Shown here in pieces: positions 6,669 to 15,276 of a stretch of DNA of 57,648 nucleotides. Position numbers and translations under genes: made by a program. The stretch lies in the NCBI RefSeq assembly GCF_020521235.1, contig NZ_BLAY01000047.1:1-57648 (forward strand), given 5' to 3'. This DNA is from Microseira wollei NIES-4236 (GTDB lineage: Bacteria > Cyanobacteriota > Cyanobacteriia > Cyanobacteriales > Aerosakkonemataceae). A model generated the notes under the pieces. That model was given only the letters and a program-made list of their open reading frames with translations. It had not been told where the DNA came from and did not search any database. Each line of letters starts with the position of its first letter. Within the stretch, counting starts at the first letter, position 1.

Positions 6669-8849
6669 TCAAAATGGCGCGAAGTCTTGCAGCTGAACCA
6701 TCTTTCCCGATTGCGGATGCTGGAAGCAAAGTTCCCTGGCGTGCAGATGTAACCGATTAGCAACAGCACGGCATCCATAAAGTCTATCTCCCAAAATGGG
6801 CATCCCAAGTCCTCTCGCATCCGCCGCATGAACTCTCAACTGATGAGTGCGCCCTGTCAACGGCATAAACTCAACGCGAGTGCAATTTCCCTCTCTCGCC
6901 ATCACCTGAAAGCGAGTCACGCTGGGTTTTCCATACTGCCAATCGACTTGCTGGTAGGGGCGATTTTCCGGATTTCCCCACAGTGGCAGTGCGATCGCAC
7001 CTCGGTCAGCCGTTACAATACCCGAAAGCACCGCTTCATAAACTTTGCTAACCTGCCGTTGTTGAAATTGCTGGCTAAGTTGGCGATAAGTTTGTAAATC
7101 GCGAGCTAGTAGAAGAATACCAGAAGTTTCTCGATCCAACCGATGCACGGCAGTAAGCGAATTGCCATCCGGTAACAAATTACGCAAGCGACTGAGAACG
7201 CTGTCTTGATTTTCAAAATAACGACCGGGAACTGATAGTAACCCAGGGGGTTTGTTGATGACAATTAACCATTCATCTTCATAAAGAATGGGTAGCATTT
7301 GCTCAGTTCCGCCAGTTCCGCCAGTTCCGCCAGGGAATTTATTCCCTGGCTGATAGCTCAATTCGGTTAAACCAGACTGAAATTTAGTATCATTAGTCGG
7401 TTTTAACCGACTTTTGCTATAGCTGTGGAAATTTATTTCCTGGCGGGTTGGTGATTGAGAGACTGGCTGATAGCTGAAGTCGGTTAAAACCGACTGAAAT
7501 TGAGGCTGATTAGTTTGTTTGAATCGACCAGCAACTAGAGGCTCTGCCTCTAGGTTCTCGTTCCCAGGCTCAGCCTGGGAACGAGGTGTGGGAGGAACTA
7601 GAGGCAGAGCCTCTAGATTCTCGTTCCCAGGCTCAGCCTGGGAATGAGGTGTGGGAGGATCTGCCTCCCCATGATTGAAAATGGTGCAAGATGTCAAATT
7701 TATTTCCTGGCCGGCTGGTGGTTGCGAGACAATATAATTCCCAGGCTCAGCCTGGGAATGAGGTGTGGGAGGATCTGCCTCCCCATGATGGAAAATGGTG
7801 CAAGATGTCAAATTTATTTCCTGGCGGGTTGTTGATTGCGAGACAATATAATTTTGAGACAATCCTGACAGCAGAAACCCCATCAATGGCTGACAGCGAT
7901 CTGCACAAGCACCGTAGAATTCCCCCTGAATTTTGTCACCATTAGCACAGGAAGAACCCCACCAAAACTCTGCCATTGCCAATGGTTTTAGATTCTGCGT
8001 TGCAGCATAGTGGAGCAATTTTGGGGCGCAACAGTCACCCGTTCCAGTTGGCAAACCTCCTGGCATTAATTGTTGAAGCGATCGCGAGTTCCCTAAAAAA
8101 TTCATCATAGTGTAAGCTGCGTGCATCTGCGCCTGGAGTTGGCGGGAAAGTTGTTTCCGTTGTTGTTTCAATTCGCACATCCGTCCATCTGCTGCTGCGA
8201 TTAATTGCTTTAGTGGTTGCAATGCTTCATCCCGTTGGCGTTTGAGTATTCGTCGCTCAATTCCATCTTGGCGACTTTCTTCATCGAGTTGTTCGAGGGC
8301 AACTTTAAGCGCTTCTCCAGTTAGTGTTTCGCAGCATATCTGACGTTTTTCCTGTCGTTGCTGCTTGCAATTTTTATGGCGCAAGCTGAGTGCTTGCAAG
8401 CGCAATTCAAACTCGCGAGATAGGGTTTCATACTGCTGTCGTTGTGGAAGTTGCTTAAGGGTAATGAGTTCCTGTTTAATAGCTTCTAATTCGGTCAAAG
8501 TGCGGGCTTCATCTAGGGCAACTTGTTCCCGTCCTGGAATCGGCGGTACCCAGCCTTCAACGACGCTGGAAGCATTTAGCAACCCGGAGAAGGCTTTGAG
8601 TATCCCTTGTTCGCCAGAAGACCGTTCCACCAGCAATACGCCATACATCTTGCCCTCGCGGGAATAGCGGTCATCGGTGGCAAGGTATTGCATTAAACTA
8701 TAAGCGATCTTTTCTACCAAACGAGTGCGGGGTAGTCTCAGCAACTCGCCAGTTTGAGGACACAACCCTTCATACCAATAGGTGGGAGATAAGTCACTGA
8801 CTGCACAATCCCAGTCGATGAAATCTGAAATTGGGTGCAAAAGTACCAT
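6669..8849 (-). CDS. RluA-family pseudouridine synthase with long N-terminal region and repeat-derived insert
   Basis: A 726-residue protein that isomerises uridine to pseudouridine in rRNA or tRNA. The C-terminal 210 residues are the catalytic RluA domain: LYEDEWLIVINKPPGLLSVPGR (two blocks, from about 521), HRLDRETSG with catalytic Asp572, and the late GRTHQLRVH. The N-terminal part (1-330) is the long helical region seen in the large bacterial RluA subgroup, with PTYWYEGLCPQTGELL near the start and Gln/Leu/Arg-rich coiled coils (about 110-250). Between them, about 330-513, lies a segment made of intergenic-type repeats kept in frame, including two copies of a 38-residue unit containing RQEINLTSCTIF and HGEADPPTPHSQAEPG. 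The segment lengthens the linker without touching either domain. The gene is single and divergent from the aldo/keto reductase. Confidence 0.85.
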   Translation of the reverse strand: MVLLHPISDFIDWDCAVSDLSPTYWYEGLCPQTGELLRLPRTRLVEKIAYSLMQYLATDDRYSREGKMYGVLLVERSSGEQGILKAFSGLLNASSVVEGWVPPIPGREQVALDEARTLTELEAIKQELITLKQLPQRQQYETLSREFELRLQALSLRHKNCKQQRQEKRQICCETLTGEALKVALEQLDEESRQDGIERRILKRQRDEALQPLKQLIAAADGRMCELKQQRKQLSRQLQAQMHAAYTMMNFLGNSRSLQQLMPGGLPTGTGDCCAPKLLHYAATQNLKPLAMAEFWWGSSCANGDKIQGEFYGACADRCQPLMGFLLSGLSQNYIVSQSTTRQEINLTSCTIFHHGEADPPTPHSQAEPGNYIVSQPPAGQEINLTSCTIFNHGEADPPTPHSQAEPGNENLEALPLVPPTPRSQAEPGNENLEAEPLVAGRFKQTNQPQFQSVLTDFSYQPVSQSPTRQEINFHSYSKSRLKPTNDTKFQSGLTELSYQPGNKFPGGTGGTGGTEQMLPILYEDEWLIVINKPPGLLSVPGRYFENQDSVLSRLRNLLPDGNSLTAVHRLDRETSGILLLARDLQTYRQLSQQFQQRQVSKVYEAVLSGIVTADRGAIALPLWGNPENRPYQQVDWQYGKPSVTRFQVMAREGNCTRVEFMPLTGRTHQLRVHAADARGLGMPILGDRLYGCRAVANRLHLHARELCFQHPQSGKMVQLQDFAPF
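7305..7860. repeat. Mosaic of intergenic repeats inside the RluA-like gene
   Basis: The stretch contains three TTCCCAGGCTCAGCCTGGGAA hairpin units (7562, 7624 and 7738, with the last base varying), a 114-bp direct repeat (GGAATGAGGT at 7641 and 7755, exactly 38 codons apart), a CCAGGGAATTTATTCCCTGG palindrome near 7330, and a short CCGCCAGTT triplet repeat. The same palindrome type recurs at 37447-37468 in another gene. All pieces keep the reading frame open. Confidence 0.85.
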
Positions 8850-8911
8850 AAATAAAAGGTATGATTTCTATTCTGTATAAAAATAGATTAAGCAAAAATT
8901 AGATTCTTGTC

Positions 8912-9895
8912 ATGATGCACACTAGCCAAAAACTCACTTTCCCCACAATGGGATGCGGCACTTGGGCATGGGGAAACCGACTGCTCTGGGGATACGATGA
9001 AAGCATGGATAACCAGTTGCAAGCGGTTTTTAACCTTTGTGTCAGCAACGGCGTCACCTTATTTGATACAGGTGATTCTTACGGAACCGGGCGATTAAAT
9101 GGGCGCAGCGAGCAACTATTGGGACAATTTTCTAGGGAATATCAAGGTGCAAACAAAGAAAATATTTGCATTGCCACCAAGCTAGCTGCGTATCCCTGGA
9201 GATTAACCCGCAAGTCAATGGTATCCGCTGGTAAATCTTCTGCTCAACGCCTGGGAAAAAACGTCGATTTAGTGCAAATGCATTGGTCTACAGCCAATTA
9301 TGCACCTTGGCAAGAAGCAGCGCTTTTAGATGGTCTTGCTGACCTTTACGAGCAAGGTTTAGTTAAGGGAGTCGGCTTATCAAATTATGGCCCTAAACGG
9401 CTGAAATGGGTGCATAAAAGATTTTCCGAACGAGGCGTTCCCATCGCTAGCTTGCAAGTTCAATACTCGCTATTGTCTACTTATCCCGTTACCGAATTAG
9501 GTCTGAAAGAAGTTTGCGATGAATTGGGCATAAAACTGATAGCCTACAGTCCGCTAGCCTTGGGCTTATTAACCGGAAAATACTCGGAAAAAGGGCCATT
9601 CCCAAAAGGGATTCGCTCTCTATTGTTTAGGCAGCTATTGCCAGGAATTCAGCCGCTTTTAGCATGTTTGGGAGAAATAGCTCAATCGAGGAACAAAACC
9701 CTATCCCAGGTAGCAATTAACTGGTGCATTGGTAAAGGAACCATTCCCATCCCTGGAGCGAAAACAGTGGAACAGGCGGAACAGAATATAGGCGCATTAG
9801 GTTGGCAATTAGATACTGGGGAGATAGCAACTTTGGATAAAGTGGCTGGGAGTCTTAATAAAAAAATGGTACAAAATATATTTCAGACTCAGTGA
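8912..9895 (+). CDS. Aldo/keto reductase
   Basis: A 327-residue cytoplasmic NADPH-dependent oxidoreductase with a TIM barrel. The catalytic tetrad is visible: Asp and Tyr in LFDTGDSYGTG (about 50-60), Lys in ATKLAAYPWRL and His in VQMHWSTANY. The cofactor-binding end is IPIPGAKTVEQAEQNIGAL (about 282-300). It resembles the cyanobacterial and plant plastid group related to pyridoxal reductase-like enzymes, but the substrate cannot be told. Two ATG codons in tandem (MMHT) begin it, with no clear Shine-Dalgarno. It shares a 62-base intergenic region with the divergent RluA-like gene. Confidence 0.88.
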   Translation: MMHTSQKLTFPTMGCGTWAWGNRLLWGYDESMDNQLQAVFNLCVSNGVTLFDTGDSYGTGRLNGRSEQLLGQFSREYQGANKENICIATKLAAYPWRLTRKSMVSAGKSSAQRLGKNVDLVQMHWSTANYAPWQEAALLDGLADLYEQGLVKGVGLSNYGPKRLKWVHKRFSERGVPIASLQVQYSLLSTYPVTELGLKEVCDELGIKLIAYSPLALGLLTGKYSEKGPFPKGIRSLLFRQLLPGIQPLLACLGEIAQSRNKTLSQVAINWCIGKGTIPIPGAKTVEQAEQNIGALGWQLDTGEIATLDKVAGSLNKKMVQNIFQTQ

Positions 9896-9913
9896 AAACA
9901 TTTGCGGCAACAA

Positions 9914-10111
9914 TCAAGAGGTTGAGATAAGTTCAGCAATAAGCTCTTCAGATATAAACTGCTTGAAATCTAAAATTTCAATCAGCACTAACTTTTCATC
10001 GTTTGAGTAATGAAGAATGACTTGCCCTTCATCTTCTGCATAAGCGATCGCATCATTCGATAGCTCAATCAGAAGCGCATCAACATCTTTGCTGTACCTA
10101 ACTCTTTTCAT
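9914..10111 (-). CDS. DUF2283 domain protein
   Basis: A 65-residue protein beginning MKRVRYSKDVDALLIELS and ending in FISEELIAELIS. The pattern of strand (VRYSKDVDALLIEL), a mid-region 'DEGQVILHYS' and strand 'KLVLIEILDF' fits DUF2283, a small family often encoded next to DUF4258 proteins. It overlaps the upstream DUF4258 gene by 14 bases, so the two are translationally coupled. By context it is the candidate antitoxin half of a toxin-antitoxin-like pair; that role is inferred and not shown by any motif. Confidence 0.8.
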   Translation of the reverse strand: MKRVRYSKDVDALLIELSNDAIAYAEDEGQVILHYSNDEKLVLIEILDFKQFISEELIAELISTS

Positions 10112-10361
10112 AACGGCTTCTCCTAGCTGGATACATTGTAATTACAAGAATGAATGCCTCGTATTCTCGATAGACAACCCGTAGCACCAAGTTTTCATTA
10201 AGCTGTTTTTGTGCTGTGATTTTCTCACCTTCTCCCGGTTCTTGTCTATCGGGAAAACGAATGGTTTCAATAATAAATTCTTGAGCAATTATCATCCCCC
10301 TTTCACTCAGTAGAGCCATTTTGAACAGGGCATGGTCGCTCAACCGAATTTCCTTTGCCAT
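10098..10361 (-). CDS. DUF4258 domain protein, toxin-like partner
   Basis: An 87-residue protein with the DUF4258 layout: an N-terminal SDHALFKMALLSERGM helix (the family's 'H...R...RGI' element), then VIETIRFPD-like strand (IIETIRFPDRQEPG), and C-terminal strands NLVLRVVYREYEAFILVITMYPARRSRYE. The fold is thought to be RelE/ParE-like. A conserved His (SDHAL) and Arg/Tyr-rich tail are present. It is the first gene of a two-gene unit, with the DUF2283 gene overlapping its 3' end. Toxin activity is an inference from fold and arrangement. Confidence 0.8.
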   Translation of the reverse strand: MAKEIRLSDHALFKMALLSERGMIIAQEFIIETIRFPDRQEPGEGEKITAQKQLNENLVLRVVYREYEAFILVITMYPARRSRYEKS

Positions 10362-10443
10362 AGTTTAAACACGATAACTCAATCCCGGTTTTAAAATGTT
10401 CATCTTTTGATAAGTATTATAGGCCAATAGACAGCTAGCTTGC

Positions 10444-11730
10444 TCACGGTTTAATTCCCTTAAATCGTTCTTGGGCTGCTTTAAATGATTGTTGCATCAC
10501 AGATTGAATTTTCTTGGGATCGGGTTTCTTTCCTCCCATTAAATCGCCAAAATAAACGCAGGCAGCTTCCCCTAGCGACCATGTATAAGCACCTGCCCAA
10601 GATGCGGCGATGACGCTGCCAAAACCGGGGATAAATTTGATTAATTCCCGTCCAATTGCTTGGGCGAAAAAACCACCGCCGATTGCACTCACAATTGCCC
10701 CAGCTTGGGAGGGGGTCAGCGTCTGCCCGTATAATGTCCCCAGTACCCCTACCATCGAGCCTTGCAACGCAGTCAGTACAGGCATTGTGGCAAATGGCAA
10801 GGGAACTGCGGCGAGGGTAGCTGCCATGATGCTAAATGCTAATACGTAACGCCGCCCCACATCCCGGTACAGGTTGCCAATTTTTTCCCCTGTTTCTTTA
10901 TCTAATAATTGATGAATCGCACCTGCTTCGGCTGCGGGGAGTAAATCTGCTAAAGTATCTCGCAATGCTTCTAAGCCATAAAATACGGGCGTGTAGCCGT
11001 CTTCTTCTAAGGTAAAGTCGATTAAAACGGCTCGATTATACAACCCTTTAAATGCTTCTTCTATCGCCGCAAAGGCTCGCTTCACTTCCTCATATTCTGG
11101 TGGATAAGCTGGATGATTTTCCGTCCCGTGTGGATAAATTTCATGCAAGCAAGTCACTGCTAACAAACAGGGTATATCTGGATATTTCTGTCGCAATTTT
11201 TGGGCAATTTGTCGCAGCGTATCGGTGGCGAAGTCATTAATTTTAACTGTTAAAATCAGGACTCTCGCACCGCGACTATTCTGTTGCAAGTCTCCTATCA
11301 GTTCTTGAATAATTGCCTGAGTATCAAGATTGACATCTCCCAGTCCAACTGTATCGGTAAAAATCAGCAACGGCAGGTCACTCGAAGGATAAGCATAGCG
11401 TTCGGTATGTTGCGTGTGAGGACGAAAACCCTGCCCCACAATTTCTGCGGAAACTCCCGTCAATCCCCGCACAATTGAACTTTTCCCCGCTTGAGGTTTA
11501 CCAATTAAAAGCGCTTCCGTAGTTGGCAATTCTGCCCGCACAGTCTCTAAAATCTCTGCAACTTGCTCTTCAGAGACGCTAAACCATTGAACCACCGTTT
11601 GTGCGACTTGTTCTACGGGTAAAAGTTGCGTCAAACGTGTCATTGCGTTGTTCCAAACACCCGCAATGCGGTTTTTCCAGATATCATTTACCGGCTTAGT
11701 TTTTTTTTCACTATCACGTTGCTCAGTCAT
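10444..11730 (-). CDS. Membrane-associated GTPase with DUF697-like C-terminal domain
   Basis: A Ras-like GTPase. The P-loop is GKPQAGKSS (about residue 77 from the chosen start) and G3 is FTDTVGLGD. The base-specificity loop is degenerate: TCLHEIYP stands where NKxD is expected. The C-terminal half has two or three hydrophobic helices rich in Ala and Gly (YVLAFSIMAATLAAVPLPF, then GAIVSAIGGGFFAQAIG and GFGSVIAASWAGAYTW), matching the DUF697/YcjF type found in many cyanobacterial GTPases. The frame extends to an ATG at 11784, but those 18 codons lie partly in an interspersed inverted repeat, so MTEQRDS at 11730 is the more likely start. No good Shine-Dalgarno is visible. It lies downstream of the CHAT gene on the same strand, 185 bases away. 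Confidence 0.82.
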   Translation of the reverse strand: MTEQRDSEKKTKPVNDIWKNRIAGVWNNAMTRLTQLLPVEQVAQTVVQWFSVSEEQVAEILETVRAELPTTEALLIGKPQAGKSSIVRGLTGVSAEIVGQGFRPHTQHTERYAYPSSDLPLLIFTDTVGLGDVNLDTQAIIQELIGDLQQNSRGARVLILTVKINDFATDTLRQIAQKLRQKYPDIPCLLAVTCLHEIYPHGTENHPAYPPEYEEVKRAFAAIEEAFKGLYNRAVLIDFTLEEDGYTPVFYGLEALRDTLADLLPAAEAGAIHQLLDKETGEKIGNLYRDVGRRYVLAFSIMAATLAAVPLPFATMPVLTALQGSMVGVLGTLYGQTLTPSQAGAIVSAIGGGFFAQAIGRELIKFIPGFGSVIAASWAGAYTWSLGEAACVYFGDLMGGKKPDPKKIQSVMQQSFKAAQERFKGIKP

Positions 11731-11758
11731 ATCATTTTCGCTTGCATCGCAAGTGTAT

Positions 11759-11825
11759 AGTAGGGGCGGGTAATACCTGCCCATTCTGCCGCAACACGAA
11801 ATATTTCGTTAAACCCGCCCCTACA
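11759..11825. repeat. Inverted repeat, GGGGCGGGTT family, copy 2
   Basis: TAGGGGCGGGT at 11761-11771 is mirrored by ACCCGCCCCTA at 11813-11823. It lies immediately upstream of the GTPase gene and overlaps the alternative upstream start codon of that gene. The interior differs from copy 1 except for a shared CGAAATATTTCGTT-like stretch (AAGATTTCGTT in copy 1). Confidence 0.8.
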
Positions 11826-11914
11826 ACCATGAAAGATAACCTAGTTATGCCCCTTTTACCAACTTCCGTGAGATTAAATTTAAATCTGCCATCTGCAATC
11901 TGCAATCTGCAATA

Positions 11915-14590
11915 TTATATGCCCGCAATGGTAAAAGCAGCCCAGTGGTACGGATGAGCAAAGGGAGGTTGAGATGAACTCATTTTAGCCGTATCTCTTT
12001 GCAGGACGTTCGCTTCTGTTCTGAGGTATTCGCTGATACTGGGTGCGTAGTCAGCTAATTGGGTGGCTAGGTCTTGATACCATTGTGCGAGTTCGCTGTA
12101 GGTGAGGGCGCGCAGCCATTGCTGTGCTTGTTTTAGGGCGGCTGCTGGGGCGATGCCTACCCCAATCCTTCGGTAGAATTCAATCGTTAATAAGCCACGG
12201 GAAATCGCTTCTACCGTCCACAAAGTACTTACTATATTAGTTACACCACGACTGAGGAAAGCACTGACTAAACCGACGAATTCGGTCGCGTTCGCGCCGC
12301 GTGCCGTCAGGCGTATCGCACTCTTACCAGTTACGCCGGTTTCACAAGCCGATAGGTAAACAAGTTGGTAGCTGTTGAGGTAAAGGCGGCTAATATCTTC
12401 CAGGGTTAATTGGTCTGGGTTGGTTAAAGCTAGGGCAGATTGACTCGGTGTTTTGGGGCGATCGCTCGCCTTCCCCGTGTAGTGAAAGATACCGTATCCC
12501 GAGGAAAGCGCCGTGACAACCCGTTCTTTAGTAGCGATCGCATCATCTATCCGCATCGGGTTCTGGAACATCTGGGTCACACCCGCCGCCTCAATTTGGG
12601 AATAAAGTAACGCTTCTACCCCTTCCCGGTGAAAACATTCCACACTGAGTAATGCTGTCGGGCGTTCCCGATCCGATGGCGGCGGGGAAATTTGTCCAAG
12701 TCGTTTTAAGGTTAAACCGATTTGGGCGCTGGGCAGATAGGAAATGATGAAACGATCCCCAAACAGGGCATGGAGGGGCAAGCGGTGCAGGTCGCGGTGA
12801 GGAATTAAAATTAAGTTTTTGACATTTGCCGGTATTTGTGATAATATATCCGCCACATTCAGGATAACCGCTAAATTATTCAATTTTTCGATTAAGTTAC
12901 CGCGCCACCTACTGGTGGTGACCTCTGGCTGTGGTTCCAGGTGGCGGTCTGCCTGATATTGTTGATCCCAATCTTTGACCCAATTATCGAATTCGCGCCA
13001 GCGTTGCACTGGTATTGGCAGTTCTTCCCCATTGGCGGGTGTGACTGCGCTTGGGACGAGGGGTTGTTGGGTGTCGTGGGTGATAACGAATCCGGTGAGC
13101 GCCGCGGGGCTGAGATGCCAATAAATAATTGCGGTTGAAGGGTTTAGCAGTTGTTGTAGGTCGTTCCAGGTAGGACTAGGAAGATCCTCGTTCCAATCAC
13201 CCAAAAACCAGTTAAAGCAGGCATTTTTGCCTTTTTCTGCCAGTTCGAGGGCTTGGGTTAATTGCCCGGATTGCACGGCTAAATCTACCATTAACTGGTG
13301 AAAGCCGATCGATTGAATCAGTACGGGGAGACCAAGAATACCCGATTGTTCTTCTTGATCGATTAAACGTTCAAGCAACTGGGAACCGCGTCCTAGTTCT
13401 TGTGCTTTTTCGATTTGACCTAAACTCAAATAAGTTCGGATTAGGTCTTGCAATACTTGTAAGTGTCCTAGGGGCGATGCCGATGGGGTGAGAGTATTGA
13501 GGGCAAGTTCGTACTCGGAAATGGCTTTGCGCCAATAGTCGTGGGGGTAAAGCGCCCAGCGCCCTTGATCGTAGTAAGCATTGCCTTTAGCGCGATGCAA
13601 TTGACCCCAACCTTCGGGTTGGGTGGTGGATTGGATGTATTTTAATCCTTCGTTAAAGCTGGCGATCGCATCTTCAAAGCGTCCTAATTCCGCTAAAGCT
13701 TGTCCCCGGTTATTCCAAGCCCAGTGTGAGGTGGGTTCGATTTGTAACACGCGCTCAAAAGTGGCGATCGCTTCTTCATATCGTCCCAAATCTGCTAGGG
13801 CGACGCCTCGGTTACTCCAGACCGCACTCGCATGGGGATCTAGTTCTAAAGAGCGGTCGTAAGATGCGATCGCACCTTCCGGAGATCCGGCAGTTTGTTG
13901 CTGCACCCCTAAATTAAACCAGCCATCCGCCGTATCCGGTTCTGTTTGATCGATCGCCACCGATTTATTAATCAATTCCTGAATAATCGCTTGCGGATCT
14001 GTGGCATCAATTTGCAGTTGAGCAGCAATTTGCTCAACTAAACCTTGGTCTTGCTGTAACAAATCGAACAACTGATCGAGGGTAACTGGTTGAGCTTCTA
14101 AAGGTCCTTCTTCCTCGATGGGTGCTTGTATAAGTGGGGATGGCGGCGGGGTGGGCACGGTTACGGGTGGTCTGGTTTGCCGCAGCAGCAACTGCATCCC
14201 AATTTCATAGGCAGTATTTGCCAAGGGTGTGGTACTGAGTTCGCCTAAGCGCACCATCCTACTTGCCAACTCGTTATTGCGTGCGGGAGATGCGAGCAAC
14301 CTTTCGCCAAAGCGACGCAACCAATTTGTCCATTGTTCGTCGGTAATGCGCCCTTGTAAATCTAGCAGAAACTTGGAAACCCTTTCTTTAGGCCAACCAT
14401 GCGCCACACCTTCCAATAGCTGCATCAATAAAAACTCGTAATCTGCATCTGCCAAAGGAGGTAGATTAGCCTGACTCTGTGTTGCTGTGGCAGAGGATAA
14501 GGAAGCTCTTCGCCGCCTTCTTTCTGGGGTATTCTGTCCCAACCAGCGCCGAAACCAACTAGCGATCGCATTCCATATCCGCCTTAACAT
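11915..14590 (-). CDS. CHAT domain protease-like protein with TPR repeats
   Basis: An 891-residue caspase-like (clan CD) protein. An amphipathic basic N-terminus (MLRRIWNAIASWFRRWLG) is followed by a helical domain at about 50-140 (YEFLLMQLLEGVAHGW to RMVRLGEL) that is shared with the TPR gene at 15277. Then come TPR repeats (about 220-330, with WFNLGVQQQ, WSNRGVALADLGRYEEAI and WNNRGQALAELGRFEDAI), a helical middle, and the C-terminal CHAT domain. The dyad is intact: His703 in GIFHYTGKAS and Cys749 in YLSACETG. The end, HPYHWAAFTIAG, is the usual CHAT terminus. CHAT-TPR proteins can be proteases in defence-like or cell-death systems, but many cyanobacterial ones have no known target. The start is supported by a GGGGTG four to five bases before ATG. 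Confidence 0.9.
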   Translation of the reverse strand: MLRRIWNAIASWFRRWLGQNTPERRRRRASLSSATATQSQANLPPLADADYEFLLMQLLEGVAHGWPKERVSKFLLDLQGRITDEQWTNWLRRFGERLLASPARNNELASRMVRLGELSTTPLANTAYEIGMQLLLRQTRPPVTVPTPPPSPLIQAPIEEEGPLEAQPVTLDQLFDLLQQDQGLVEQIAAQLQIDATDPQAIIQELINKSVAIDQTEPDTADGWFNLGVQQQTAGSPEGAIASYDRSLELDPHASAVWSNRGVALADLGRYEEAIATFERVLQIEPTSHWAWNNRGQALAELGRFEDAIASFNEGLKYIQSTTQPEGWGQLHRAKGNAYYDQGRWALYPHDYWRKAISEYELALNTLTPSASPLGHLQVLQDLIRTYLSLGQIEKAQELGRGSQLLERLIDQEEQSGILGLPVLIQSIGFHQLMVDLAVQSGQLTQALELAEKGKNACFNWFLGDWNEDLPSPTWNDLQQLLNPSTAIIYWHLSPAALTGFVITHDTQQPLVPSAVTPANGEELPIPVQRWREFDNWVKDWDQQYQADRHLEPQPEVTTSRWRGNLIEKLNNLAVILNVADILSQIPANVKNLILIPHRDLHRLPLHALFGDRFIISYLPSAQIGLTLKRLGQISPPPSDRERPTALLSVECFHREGVEALLYSQIEAAGVTQMFQNPMRIDDAIATKERVVTALSSGYGIFHYTGKASDRPKTPSQSALALTNPDQLTLEDISRLYLNSYQLVYLSACETGVTGKSAIRLTARGANATEFVGLVSAFLSRGVTNIVSTLWTVEAISRGLLTIEFYRRIGVGIAPAAALKQAQQWLRALTYSELAQWYQDLATQLADYAPSISEYLRTEANVLQRDTAKMSSSQPPFAHPYHWAAFTIAGI

Positions 14591-14762
14591 TTATCACCCC
14601 TTTGCGTAACACTGCATTCTGATTTTAGAGAAATGTGGGTGCGACGGTTGGCGATCGAGGTTTTAAATTCTGTTGTTTCAATCCCATGTGGGTGGGTTGA
14701 GGCTATCCCTGGGGCGATAACGCAGAGTTATACTGAAAAGATATTCTCCACGTAACATAGGT

Positions 14763-15137
14763 TTGATGCCTACCGACGCGCAACTGAGGTGTTTGTACAG
14801 AATTGCCTACCAGTTGACATATCTAATGTTTCAACCGATTCAGCTTATTTGCATTGACGGTCGCACTCAGAATCTATTTATCTTAGCAGGGCAAGAAGAG
14901 GAAATCGAGTTTGAAATCGCTCCCGGATGGGGAGGTGCTGTAATGAGCCAAATTGACTACACGGCTATTATGTCCGATCAAGAGTTAAGGCGATACTTTC
15001 TCAATCATCGAGAAGATCAAGCCGCTTTTGTTGCCTATCTAGCAAGGCGTCGAGAACGAAAGCGCCCCGTCATAACAACGGTCAACGATCCGGATTTCGA
15101 TGCCAAGATTCTCACAGCAATCCGTCAACAGTTGTAG
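14763..15137 (+). CDS. DUF6888-DUF6887 fusion, probably two ancestral genes joined by a one-base insertion
   Basis: Residues 1-55 (TDAQLRCLYRIAYQLTYLMF onward to LFILAGQEEEIEFEIAP) match the small cyanobacterial family I know as DUF6888. Residues 61-124 (MSQIDYTAIMSDQELRRYFL onward) match DUF6887, normally the next gene. Around 14921-14945, removing one G from CCCGGATGG restores an ending PDGEVL followed by a TAA that overlaps the ATG of the second protein (TAATG, ATG at 14943). A GGGGAGG also sits about seven bases before that internal ATG, as expected for a separate second gene. So the 124-codon frame is either a real fusion or an indel. The second protein can still be made on its own. Function unknown. 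Confidence 0.7.
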   Translation: MMPTDAQLRCLYRIAYQLTYLMFQPIQLICIDGRTQNLFILAGQEEEIEFEIAPGWGGAVMSQIDYTAIMSDQELRRYFLNHREDQAAFVAYLARRRERKRPVITTVNDPDFDAKILTAIRQQL

Positions 15138-15198
15138 GGGCACGGCATCAATAAGCTTTGTCGCTAACGAGAAGGCTTTTTGCCGCCGTGCCCCTACA
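15133..15198. repeat. Inverted repeat, GGGGCACGGC family, copy 1
   Basis: TGTAGGGGCACGGC (15133-15146) and GCCGTGCCCCTACA (15185-15198) are perfect 14-bp arms. The left arm contains the stop codon of the DUF6888-DUF6887 frame, so the hairpin may also end that transcript. Other members are at 17325-17390 and in the tandem array at the right edge. Confidence 0.85.
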
Positions 15199-15276
15199 AT
15201 AACTGTGTTGAAAACATCTGTAATTTCGATACAACCGCAATCCATATTACACATCATCACCAGAGTCGCCGCTTTA

